In this document: one piece after another, positions 55,336 through 63,649 of the stretch | Numbering within the stretch: position 1 is the first letter of the stretch | Layout: each line of letters opens with the position of its first letter | Assembly (NCBI RefSeq): GCF_002093745.1 | Contig: NZ_MTSB01000013.1 | Span: 1 to 64,000, forward strand | Direction of reading: 5' to 3' | Source: Pseudomonas graminis | Lineage (GTDB): Bacteria > Pseudomonadota > Gammaproteobacteria > Pseudomonadales > Pseudomonadaceae | Length of the DNA stretch: 64,000 bases | Translations under genes and position numbers: made by a program | Notes under the pieces: generated by a model | What the model was told of the DNA's origin: nothing | Database searches by the model: none | Seen by the model: the letters and a program-made list of their open reading frames with translations, nothing else

Positions 55336-55361
55336 AGAAATCGTACATCTGTACGGTTTCT
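55336..55361. promoter_or_regulatory. TetR operator 2
   Basis: AGAAATCGTACA-TC-TGTACGGTTTCT has 12-bp arms with one mismatch and the same core as operator 1; centre-to-centre distance is 55 bp. Confidence 0.75.
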
Positions 55362-55413
55362 ACTGCTGAGCAAGAGACCGAGCCAAATAGTTGCTGTGAT
55401 AGGAAACTTTGGG

Positions 55414-55512
55414 ATGAACAAATTGACCGGTGTTGTTGATGGTTTTTTGTATGACGCGAATTTCGACAAATCGCTTATTGGTTTGAGGAAGAACCCGTAC
55501 CAGATTGCTTGA
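55414..55512 (+). CDS. Short ORF in the TetR-controlled leader
   Basis: A 32-codon frame starting at ATG 55414 with an AGGAAA site 7 bp upstream, beginning MNKLTGVVDGFLYDANFDKS. It is the first translatable frame after the operator-flanked promoter. It may be a leader peptide or the start of a gene whose remainder was deleted. About 320 bp of non-coding-looking DNA follow before the MFS gene. Confidence 0.35.
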   Translation: MNKLTGVVDGFLYDANFDKSLIGLRKNPYQIA

Positions 55513-55835
55513 AGAGATTTTATGAAAGCACTGAATACAGCAACTCAAGCATCGTTTCTTAGGCTGACATTCGGTAACAGTCGGTGCAGGGCATCGCTGA
55601 TTGTCATGGTGACAGTTGACCCCTCCGGGCACAGAGCGGCTGCGCGCTGAAGCGTATTGCCCAAGATGCCGACGAAAACTTGGCTACTCACCAGACGTCT
55701 TCACTGTCGAGTGCTACATCCATAAGAAATGAGCCTAGCTGTTAAGGTCGCATGCATCATGCCAAGTTTTTTACTATCGGTCTGCAACATAAGTTACGGG
55801 CGTAGTGTCCATTTGCCAACAACAGGCTTTAGTAG

Positions 55836-56981
55836 ATGAATAGTACGGAACAAGCTTTTTTTACCTCTAATACGCTACCTGCTTCCAGATATGCATTCTT
55901 CCTGGCCGGATGTGGCATGGGCGCATGGGCACCTTTGGTGCCATTTGCTAAGGAAAGGGCGCAAATAGGTGAGGCGGAACTTGGTCTGCTCCTCCTGGGC
56001 CTTGGTACCGGAGCAATGTGCATGATGCCGTTTGTGGCCCGTTTAGCGAATCGAGTTGGCTGCAGAAGTACGGTCTATCTTGCAAGCGCTTTTACCGCTG
56101 TCGGCTTGGTTGGCCTGGCAACAGCCACCTCATACTGGGTGCTCTTGGCTTTTCTGCTTCTGTTTGGGGCCGCCATCGCTACAGCCGATGTAAACATGAA
56201 CCTTCAAGGCTCGCTTGTTGAGCGCCACCACGGCAAGCAGATGATGTCTGGCTTTCATGGGCTGTTCAGCGTCGGGAATATTTTCAGCGCGGGCACGATT
56301 AGCTTGCTGCTCTGGCTCGGCCTCAATCCCATACAGTCAATCGTTATATTGGCTCTTGGATTGGGCATGGCGCTCTTGTATTTTGGTCGTTACATGCTCC
56401 CGTTCGCGGAGCTGGAGGGGGCGCCAGCCAAGACGAAGCCAACCAAGCTGGTGTTGCTACTGGGGGCGCTGTGCTTCATCGCTTTTCTGGTTGAAGGTTC
56501 AATGCTCGACTGGAGCGCCGTCTATCTGACTTCGAACCGAGATATGGAGCCTAGTATCGCGGGCATCGGTTACGCCGCGTTTTCCGTAACTATGGCAGTA
56601 GGGAGACTGTTAGGCGATTGGATCGTAAGCAAGCTCGGATCGCGAGCAGTGCTACTTGTAGGAAGTGTACTGGCAATGGGCGGCATGGCCTTGGCGGTGG
56701 GCATCGACCATTGGATAGTTTCGGTTTTGGGGTTCGTACTCGTCGGATTAGGAATTTCGAATCTCGTTCCGATATTTTGTTCCAAGGCCGGGCATCAGAC
56801 TGCTATGCCCGTCGCTCAAGCTCTGGCAATCATCAATGCGATTGGCTACCTAGGCATACTGATGGGGCCGGCTGCGATTGGATTTATCGCTCATGCTACG
56901 TCCCTAAGCCTCTCTTTGCTCTTAACCTCTGCGTCACTGATCCTCGTCCTCTGCAGCGCTAAGATCGCATCATACAAATAG
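55836..56981 (+). CDS. MFS transporter (YbjJ-like)
   Basis: A 381-aa protein with about twelve membrane helices; features such as GMGAWAPLVPFAKE in helix 1, ATADVNMNLQGSLVE and GFHGLFSVGNIFSAG match the YbjJ/fucose-permease-like MFS group. No strong ribosome binding site precedes ATG 55836. The upstream TetR with operator-flanked rightward promoter is the probable control. Substrate unknown, likely a small toxic or signalling compound. Confidence 0.87.
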   Translation: MNSTEQAFFTSNTLPASRYAFFLAGCGMGAWAPLVPFAKERAQIGEAELGLLLLGLGTGAMCMMPFVARLANRVGCRSTVYLASAFTAVGLVGLATATSYWVLLAFLLLFGAAIATADVNMNLQGSLVERHHGKQMMSGFHGLFSVGNIFSAGTISLLLWLGLNPIQSIVILALGLGMALLYFGRYMLPFAELEGAPAKTKPTKLVLLLGALCFIAFLVEGSMLDWSAVYLTSNRDMEPSIAGIGYAAFSVTMAVGRLLGDWIVSKLGSRAVLLVGSVLAMGGMALAVGIDHWIVSVLGFVLVGLGISNLVPIFCSKAGHQTAMPVAQALAIINAIGYLGILMGPAAIGFIAHATSLSLSLLLTSASLILVLCSAKIASYK

Positions 56982-57548
56982 CATTGGGCCTGGCAGGTGG
57001 TCGCCATCTCGGGGCACAGATGGCGATTACCTTTATCTTCCTGGATTACCCTGCTGCCGCGCTGGAGGGGGGAGATTCTCTCGCCCTGATACTTTCCCAC
57101 TCCATAAGCGCCCAGCGTAAAAGTAGCACCCGATCCTTGGAGAAGAAATATCCAGCGAGCATCTTCCTTAGCGGCGTACTCGGCACCTTCACTCGTTTTT
57201 TATACCACTTCGCTACAAGGCTACATGGATGTCTACGCACCGTAAGCGTCTGCCGAAATCACCTTGCATGGCTCAGGCAAATACGCCCGAAAGGATAGTT
57301 GGGGGATCTCGTTCCGCCTCGATAATGGGTGAACGGAAACTCTACAAAAAGGATCTGCAAATGGTCATTGGCAAGGCAATGTTTGTTGATCCCCCTCGTA
57401 GAGATTTGAGGCTCCGAGTTAACTTACCAGCCATGGTGTTCATGATTGCCAATGCCCTCTCACTAAATTATTCTAGGTCTTTCTGGGTACCGCTGACATA
57501 AAGTTCTTGGCAAGGCATTCGGTATAAATGTCTTCCTTGGGGACAGCT
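56982..57548. other. Gene-poor stretch with terminator-like hairpin
   Basis: TCGCCATCT (57001-57009) pairs with AGATGGCGA (57018-57026) over an 8-base loop, 20 bp after the MFS stop, and could terminate it. The remaining 500 bp hold no open frame with gene-like composition. Confidence 0.5.
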
Positions 57549-58490
57549 ATGTCATACCGAACCTTTTGGTCTATCGCGCTTTTACTGGTCACGGCTGTAT
57601 GGGGCTGGAGCTTTGTAGCTAAGCACGAAACGTTGGCAGTCATGGCTCCATCCACGCTTAACGCATGGATGTTCACCTTAGCGGCTTTAGCGCTTCTTCC
57701 ATTTTCAATCCGCTCATTTCGACATCTGAAGCCGCGTGACTGGGCGAATGCAGTATTTGCTGGAATAGTCCTCTTTGCCGCGTTCTCACTGCAGACTTCA
57801 GGGACAGCCCTCACAACGCCCTCCAATGCCGGGTTCATCACGGGCTTGTGCACAGTCTTCACTCCGCTGTTTGTTTATTTTATAGGTAGAGGACGCCCAA
57901 GCCCTAAACAGGCAGCAGGAACAGTGATTGCCGTATTTGGGCTCGCTCTACTGAGCCTTGACGGATTCGCGCTGCACTACGGTGATCTATTGATTTTGGG
58001 GTGTGCTGCATGCTTCGCATTACACATCGTGATCGTCTCAACGTTCGCAACACCCGCCATTTCCATGGCATCAACTTCAATCCAGCTAGGGCTGGTTGGC
58101 TCGCTTTCTTTGATATGGAGCTTGGCCGGTAACCAGTTTTCTTTTCCCAGCGCGCTCCCTTCGACAGTTACCATCCTTTCGCTCGCGCTGTTCGCTACTG
58201 CCTTGGCTTACGCCATTCAAAATCGCGCTCAGACTGTGCTAGCTCCTGAAAAAGTCGCCCTAATACTTATTTGCGAACCCGTGTTTAGTGGGGTTTTTGG
58301 TTATTTTCTCGCTGGAGATCGTTTCCCCCCTGAAAGACTTGCAGGGGCGGCGCTAATCCTTCTGGGCATTGCAGTCACCGAGCTTAGAATCGCGCGTACG
58401 GAAGGGAGACCAAACCGTCCTGCGGGACGATGCGCAGATGGCTTGCGATCAGAGGCAAGCGAGGCGCGCAACCCGGCCAGACGAACCTAA
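57549..58490 (+). CDS. EamA/DMT-family transporter
   Basis: A protein of about 313 aa from ATG 57549. Ten membrane helices in two EamA repeats are visible (WGWSFVAKHETL, TSGTALTTPSNAGFITGLCT, then QNRAQTVLAPEKVALILICE in the second repeat). The last 30 residues are hydrophilic and Arg-rich (RPNRPAGRCADGLRSEA) and may come from a junction with foreign DNA rather than the original gene end. Probable metabolite exporter. Confidence 0.88.
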   Translation: MSYRTFWSIALLLVTAVWGWSFVAKHETLAVMAPSTLNAWMFTLAALALLPFSIRSFRHLKPRDWANAVFAGIVLFAAFSLQTSGTALTTPSNAGFITGLCTVFTPLFVYFIGRGRPSPKQAAGTVIAVFGLALLSLDGFALHYGDLLILGCAACFALHIVIVSTFATPAISMASTSIQLGLVGSLSLIWSLAGNQFSFPSALPSTVTILSLALFATALAYAIQNRAQTVLAPEKVALILICEPVFSGVFGYFLAGDRFPPERLAGAALILLGIAVTELRIARTEGRPNRPAGRCADGLRSEASEARNPARRT

Positions 58491-58677
58491 GAGTTCACAT
58501 AGAACCGAAAGTCGCGAAGCAGCCTCTCATGCTTACCGGAGGCGACCTCGATGACACGTGCACCGTTCGCCTTTGGCTTGCCCGCCGGCGAAGAGTATTG
58601 CCATACCCTGAACTGGATTCGCCTTATGTCTCGGTTGGGACTGTAATCGCCTTTGAAATTTCAATTATTGAGTACAC

Positions 58678-59451
58678 ATGATGCAGTTTAGCGAAAGTAG
58701 CGATATAACGCTGGTGGTCACCAGTTGCGGACGGTTCGACCTGTTGACGCGCACGCTTGAAACGTTTGACCAGTTCAACTCCGCACCGATTCGCGCCGTG
58801 CTGATCACCGAAGATTCTGGGGATGCTCAGGTTGAAGCCTGTATTCCCGAGCATTGGCGCCCGTTCACCCGCTTTATCATTAACAACCCCAAGTTGGGGC
58901 AGATGCGTTCGGTGGATGCCGCTTATGCGCTGATCCAGACATCCTGGGTATTCCACTGCGAGGACGACTGGGATTTTTACCGCCCAGGTTTTGTTGAAGA
59001 GTCCATGACTCTGCTGGAAAACGACCGTCAGGCATTGCAAGTCTGGCTGCGCAGCTACAACCATGATCTTCGGGTGCATAGCCCTTACCTGTACCTCAAT
59101 GCCCGGGAGGTAGTGCAGGGCATCGCCTTCTACAAGCTGGGCTCGCACAAGCCCGAGTGGCAGGGTTTTTCATTTAATCCTGGCCTGCGGCGCCTGGCTG
59201 ACTATAAAGAACATGCCCCCTATGCCGCGCACAGCGGCGAAAAGAAGCTGGCGGGCATTTATGCAGCGCATAACCGTTACGCGTTGATTCTTGAAAACGA
59301 CGCGGTCTTGCACACTGGCTTCGACAACCATGTCGAGCTCCCTCAGGAACGCGTTAACAAGCAGCGGCGTAAGCTTCGTGATCGCATTAAATTGCTCGCG
59401 GTACTGGTTGTCGGGGTAATGGTAGGTTGGGCTTTCAGTAATGTTGGCTGA
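58678..59451 (+). CDS. Glycosyltransferase family 2-like protein
   Basis: A 257-aa GT-A-type glycosyltransferase. The N-terminal strand is LVVTSCGRFDLLTRTLETFD, and the metal-binding acidic motif is FHCEDDWDFYRPG. The C-terminal hydrophobic segment (LLAVLVVGVMVGWAF) suggests membrane association. Together with the adjacent LPS-kinase remnant it looks like part of a core-lipopolysaccharide locus that was cut and moved here. Confidence 0.82.
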   Translation: MMQFSESSDITLVVTSCGRFDLLTRTLETFDQFNSAPIRAVLITEDSGDAQVEACIPEHWRPFTRFIINNPKLGQMRSVDAAYALIQTSWVFHCEDDWDFYRPGFVEESMTLLENDRQALQVWLRSYNHDLRVHSPYLYLNAREVVQGIAFYKLGSHKPEWQGFSFNPGLRRLADYKEHAPYAAHSGEKKLAGIYAAHNRYALILENDAVLHTGFDNHVELPQERVNKQRRKLRDRIKLLAVLVVGVMVGWAFSNVG

Positions 59452-59563
59452 CAAGCTGAACACAGACTCGGGCAAAGATCGCCGCTTGCTTCAGGGCAGC
59501 TTTGGTTGCCTGTATTGTGAGCTACATCCTTTGGGATTCGGCCAAGTCCACCAATAACCTGTT

Positions 59564-59885
59564 TTACGCATTGATCGCTTTGCCAGGGCAGGTCTTCCTG
59601 ATGCCCGTTGAGGACAGCCGCTTGTTACCTCCGATCAGCCATTGGCGATCCTGCTCGTAACGCAGCACGTGCTTGAAGTTGCGCAGGGGGCGGTGGAAGG
59701 TTTTCATGTCGGATATGTCGATCAGACCGAGTGTACCGTCCGGGGTGAGGATCACGTTGGCCAGATGCATTGAGCGAAAATAGATCCCTTTTTCATGCAG
59801 GTCGATTTCATCCCTACCCAACGAGACGAATGCCCATATTTTTTCGCGACTTTCAGGAAGTAGGCATACCTGACGACTGAGGGGG
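59564..59885 (-). pseudogene. Remnant of a WaaP/Kdo-kinase-like LPS kinase gene
   Basis: The C-terminal half of a lipopolysaccharide kinase: LHEKGIYFRSMHLANVILTP is the catalytic loop, followed by DGTLGLIDISDM with the metal-binding Asp, and RPLRNFKHVLRYEQDRQWL. The frame is readable from about 59885 downwards and is preceded directly by the 69-bp repeat, with the N-terminal lobe missing. The gene is therefore truncated at the repeat junction. Confidence 0.7.
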
Positions 59886-60243
59886 CAGCCAAGCGGCTGC
59901 TTTTGGCCGATTTCTGCCGGTCAAGAACACGAAGTGCGCGGGTCAAATCCGATGAAAACGCTTGGTCGGCGTCGAATGCAAATGACTGGTCACGTCCATG
60001 AATTACGCAGCGGTCAGCGGGCGGCGGCGATCAGGAGTCCAATCCAGTAGATGCGCCTGGATGGGCATGTCCAGTATTCTCACCGGCAGGATGTTTCCAC
60101 GTGCCTGCCTACGCAGCGCGCCAGTGAGATTAACGGGCTGCGGCTGCAGACGTGGTCTGCACGTTTAAACAGACATTGCCTGTCCCCTTGTTTGACGATA
60201 TCCATATATATTGCCCTTGCACGTGTGTGCATGGAGGCTGGCT
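59886..60243. other. Junction region with right copy of 69-bp repeat
   Basis: The right repeat copy occupies 59899-59967 (reverse orientation). No gene is evident in the rest; the sequence reaches the DUF5625-like gene's ribosome binding site at 60233-60237. Confidence 0.5.
59899..59967 (-). repeat. 69-bp inverted repeat, right copy
   Basis: Reverse complement of 54412-54480 with about eight mismatches; reads DQAFSSDLTRALRVLDRQKS on the reverse strand. It abuts the truncated LPS-kinase remnant. Confidence 0.7.
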
Positions 60244-60768
60244 TTGCTTAGGAAAATAGTAAACCGTGTACTAGCGCTTTTAGGGGTTGTAATCGTCTCT
60301 ATCGCGCTCATAAGAGTGCTGGTGGATGCCAGCCATTCACCATCCTATAGCGTGCCGCTCGAAATCTATCGCCCCGTCAGCAAGACCAACTTATCGGTAC
60401 GTGTAAGCAAATCTGATACCTACACGGTTTCTCTGAGCTACCCCTACATCGACGGTGGCCAACGGGAAAAAGCTTGGACGCTTGCAGGAGGTGGATCACT
60501 CAACGGCGGCTCAAGGCAAGAGCCGGGTTCTCCATTTACTTTTCAAATCCGCATTAATGAAATCCCAAGCGGAAAAGAGATGTTGAATCAGGAAGTCACC
60601 CACCCAAAATTGACCTCGTGGGGCAGCAGAAATTTAAACGCTGACTTGGTTCGTGTAAAACTTGAACGTGGTCGTTATCAAGTGTTTGTGCAGCGCTCTG
60701 GTAGCTTGGCCGAAGCGCCCCCCGCCGAACTCCAGCTTCAGTTTCATAGGGCACATCAAGGAAAGTGA
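60244..60768 (+). CDS. Membrane-anchored DUF5625-like protein
   Basis: A protein of about 174 aa, probably starting at TTG 60244, which has a strong GGAGG 6 bp upstream; an ATG at 60211 in the same frame lacks one. One N-terminal membrane helix (about 8-25) anchors a periplasmic beta-rich domain. Segments VSLSYPYIDGGQREK, LTSWGSRNLNAD and LERGRYQVFVQ resemble DUF5625, a family of small envelope proteins, some of which look like toxin-immunity proteins. No toxin is adjacent. Confidence 0.65.
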   Translation: MLRKIVNRVLALLGVVIVSIALIRVLVDASHSPSYSVPLEIYRPVSKTNLSVRVSKSDTYTVSLSYPYIDGGQREKAWTLAGGGSLNGGSRQEPGSPFTFQIRINEIPSGKEMLNQEVTHPKLTSWGSRNLNADLVRVKLERGRYQVFVQRSGSLAEAPPAELQLQFHRAHQGK

Positions 60769-60826
60769 CGTTGGCTTACTGAGTCGACCGCATGCGTTAG
60801 ATAGCAGCTCTTTTCTATCGTCAGAT

Positions 60827-61273
60827 TCAGTCCAACAGCGAAGCTTCCATGAGCAGATCAGATAGCCCCTCAGGGACTAATCGGGAAGTGGCAGTGAAAC
60901 TGGAACTGTTATGCCACGAAGCTCTGAACGATGCACCGTCACTTTCACAGCCGTCTAGCCAAGGTTTCTCATAGACCGTTACGTCGTCAAATCTTGCGTC
61001 GTATATCTGAACGATCTCGTGTCCAGTCTTACCCTCGTAGATGAAAATACTTTCCAAGGTGCCAATCAATCGGACGTCGCTGATCGAAAGGCCCAGCTCC
61101 TCCTGCACCTCTCGGGCAATGGCATCGATACTCCGTTCACCAAATTCAATACCTCCACCTACAGGACGAAAAAGAGTCTGCCCTCCAGCAGCGTCATGGA
61201 ACTGGTTGACCAGTATTTTTCCGTGATGATGAAAGATGCAAAGCGCGAGTGGGCGAATGCGCGGCTCTGGCAT
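60827..61273 (-). CDS. Nudix hydrolase
   Basis: A 148-aa protein with a complete Nudix box at 40-62 (GGIEFGERSIDAIAREVQEE followed by LGL), matching Gx5Ex7REUxEExGU. It hydrolyses a nucleoside-diphosphate-linked compound. It stands alone, convergent with the DUF5625-like gene. Confidence 0.9.
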   Translation of the reverse strand: MPEPRIRPLALCIFHHHGKILVNQFHDAAGGQTLFRPVGGGIEFGERSIDAIAREVQEELGLSISDVRLIGTLESIFIYEGKTGHEIVQIYDARFDDVTVYEKPWLDGCESDGASFRASWHNSSSFTATSRLVPEGLSDLLMEASLLD

Positions 61274-61533
61274 GAGTGAAACTCCCTTTAGATTGTCGAG
61301 CAGTCGGTACTGCCTCCCAGGCTAGGGGTCAGTGGCCGCCAGATGGCGGAGCATGATACTCCATCTGTGAACATGGAATTTCAGGCATTGACCTTCCTCA
61401 GTAGCGCAATCCTGCACTGCAGAAAGCCACAGGACGGCAACTATCATTACGTGCATTACGGTTATTTCGAATCGATCCTATGCGTTCCCTGCTTCCGACT
61501 ATGTTGAGATAGAACATGGAGGAAACCGTCATC

Positions 61534-61740
61534 ATGGACAGTCAAGCAAGAGAAGCCAGAGAGGCTCTGATCGCTGTGCTAAGCACTGCAGCGTCTATGG
61601 GCATCGACATAGATCAGCTATGCCATCTGTCCGCAGAAGAACTGTCGTGTGAAGACGTCCGGGAGGATGTGAAGCCCTACGTCGCTGGTGCGATTTACCA
61701 GCTAGCGGTTTGCATGAACTACGTCGTTGATCCCGGTTGA
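61534..61740 (+). CDS. Small conserved hypothetical protein
   Basis: A 68-aa protein from ATG 61534 with GGAGGAAAC 8 bp upstream; an in-frame ATG at 61516 lacks a site. Sequence begins MDSQAREAREALIAVLSTAA; acidic and helical. A decayed homologue with its upstream region lies at 45.47-45.66 kb in the same orientation, so this gene was duplicated within the window. Confidence 0.65.
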   Translation: MDSQAREAREALIAVLSTAASMGIDIDQLCHLSAEELSCEDVREDVKPYVAGAIYQLAVCMNYVVDPG

Positions 61741-62204
61741 TCTGGATTGTCAGCGACCACCCTCGGGGGTGATCAGTGGTTAGATTATCGACGTTTTAGA
61801 GTTGGTAATCCTGCTGCTCACAATGCCTTCCCGATCCGACGCCTGAGCTTGACGGAGCTGTCTGGAATACTCACCTACCCAGCTCCAACAATTACAGGTC
61901 GATCCCACGATTATGGTGCCATGGGTCTGGAAAGCGGTATCCAGACATCCAAGTAACCACTGCCTTTAGACGGTTCGAAATCGGAACTGTGCTGTTCGAA
62001 CTCAGAGGCATCGGCAAGCTCATAACGAGATCTAGGAATCCAGTGGTTGAAAATGGTGAAAAATGTTTTATGGATTGCCGAGATGTGCCCTAGGTGTCGG
62101 AACGCAGCATAGTTTTGCGTTGGAACTTTGAAGTACCTAACTAAGCCCAAGCTTTTAGCTGTAGCAGTCGGCTTGTCTTAGTAAACCCACGACATCAAAC
62201 CTAA
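61741..62204. other. Gene-poor stretch at right edge of accessory region
   Basis: No convincing gene, tRNA or repeat was found in these 464 bp; one 79-codon reverse frame (61911-62150) has no family resemblance or ribosome binding site. Confidence 0.5.
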
Positions 62205-63143
62205 TCAATAACCAAGCGTGTAACTGACACCCAAGGGTATATCGCCGGTTTTACGATACTGAAGTATATTACGCGCGACTATTAACGAAGCGGTCTTAGT
62301 GTTGGTTGTCGCTGCGCAGTGAGGTAGAACTGAAACCTTGGTGTGGAGCCACTGCCACGCATCTGCGGGTAGCGGCTCGATATTGAACACATCTAGCACC
62401 GCATGCCCCAGGTGTCCGCTGTCCAGTGCGCTTTTCAAGGCGTTCTCATCAAAAATGGCCCCGCGACCAAAGTTGATCACGCTGGCACCGACTGGTAACC
62501 GCGCGAGCTGGTGGGCGTCCATCAACCCCGTAGTCTGGGCAGTGAGCGGCAACAAGCAGATCAAGATATCTGTTGCTTTCAACATCTGCTGCAACCCTTC
62601 CGGCCCGGAAAAACATGTAACTCCAGGGATGTCTTTGAGCAGGCGACTCCATCCTTGAACCTTGAAGCCCAAGGTAAGCAGTAGTTTTATCGAGGCTAAG
62701 CCCATCTCGCCCATCCCCATGATACTAACTGTCCTCGCCTGAGCCGCAACATATGGTCGCGCAGACCATATTTGCTGCCTTTGCTGGCTAGTGTATAGCG
62801 GTACGTGTCGGTGGAGATGCAGTGTCCAGGTTAGTACGGCTTCGCCCATAGCAGCGGCGAGGTGAGGGTCAACCAATCGCACAATCGTGACTGCTGCAGG
62901 GTCAACGTTCGAGACTAGCTGCTCCACGCCAGCCCAGACGCTTTGGATCCAGCGCAGATTCGGAAATTTTGCTAGATCTGCGGGATCTGGGTTTGCGACG
63001 ATTGCGAAACTGCAGTCCTCAAGGTCAGTATTAGACAGTAGAGAAAAAGGCACGACACGTTCATCTGGCATGGCGCGTACCAGCGGGCCGATCCAGTGAT
63101 CTACCTGCTCAGGCGCTGCGATGAAAGGAATGACATGTTTCAT
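62205..63143 (-). CDS. GhrA-like glyoxylate/hydroxypyruvate reductase
   Basis: A 312-aa D-2-hydroxyacid dehydrogenase. The NAD motif is MGMGEMGLASIKLL, with catalytic Arg in NFGRGAIFDE, Glu in DVFNIEPLPAD and His in LPHCAATTN. The LRWIQSVWAGVEQL segment is typical of the GhrA branch that reduces glyoxylate, hydroxypyruvate or phenylpyruvate. Its ATG overlaps the stop of the VOC gene (ATGA at 63140-63143), giving a two-gene operon divergent from a LysR regulator. Confidence 0.9.
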   Translation of the reverse strand: MKHVIPFIAAPEQVDHWIGPLVRAMPDERVVPFSLLSNTDLEDCSFAIVANPDPADLAKFPNLRWIQSVWAGVEQLVSNVDPAAVTIVRLVDPHLAAAMGEAVLTWTLHLHRHVPLYTSQQRQQIWSARPYVAAQARTVSIMGMGEMGLASIKLLLTLGFKVQGWSRLLKDIPGVTCFSGPEGLQQMLKATDILICLLPLTAQTTGLMDAHQLARLPVGASVINFGRGAIFDENALKSALDSGHLGHAVLDVFNIEPLPADAWQWLHTKVSVLPHCAATTNTKTASLIVARNILQYRKTGDIPLGVSYTLGY

Positions 63144-63553
63144 ATAGCATATACCTGGTCGGCGTCATCAAAGCCCTTGATCTCGATGGCGTTTCCGGAG
63201 GGATCCTTTATAAACAGTGTGGCCTGCTCTCCAGGTTCACCTTCGAAGCGAGTCGTGGGTTCCAACATGAACTCCGTGCCATGGTCTCTAAGTCGCTGAA
63301 CAACCGACCGCCAGCCCGCCATAGGTAGGATGACACCAAAATGCGGCATCGGTACCTGGTGGGAACCGACCAGACCTGTGTTTTCTGTTGCAAACGGCTT
63401 ACCTAAGTGAAGGGAAATCTGATGCCCGTATAAATCGAAGTCGATCCATGTTTCCGCACTTCGCCCCTCCCGGCATCCCAGCGCCGTAGAATAAAACTCT
63501 CGCGCCGCAGCTAAATCAGAGACGTGGTAAGCCAAATGGAATAGCGATCTCAT
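63140..63553 (-). CDS. VOC-family (glyoxalase/dioxygenase-fold) protein
   Basis: A 137-aa protein with paired beta-alpha-beta-beta-beta modules: FHLAYHVSDLAAAREFYSTA at the N-terminus with candidate metal His, and FIKDPSGNAIEIKG with the Glu ligand. The LFHLAYHV...DFDLYGHQISLH layout resembles dioxygenase-like VOC proteins. It is first in the operon with the GhrA-like reductase; they probably process the same oxo- or hydroxy-acid. Confidence 0.87.
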   Translation of the reverse strand: MRSLFHLAYHVSDLAAAREFYSTALGCREGRSAETWIDFDLYGHQISLHLGKPFATENTGLVGSHQVPMPHFGVILPMAGWRSVVQRLRDHGTEFMLEPTTRFEGEPGEQATLFIKDPSGNAIEIKGFDDADQVYAI

Positions 63554-63649
63554 GGGAGCTTCCTCTAGTTTCGTTCGTTGACGCGAATGTATCGGGGAAG
63601 CAGCGAAAGTGATAACTTGTAATTATTGAGGTGAGCATTAGGAAAACTT

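Noticed and set aside
55360..55632. 90-codon reverse frame behind the TetR operators
   Set aside because: Cys/Gln-rich random-looking product without ribosome binding site; the forward leader reading is better supported.
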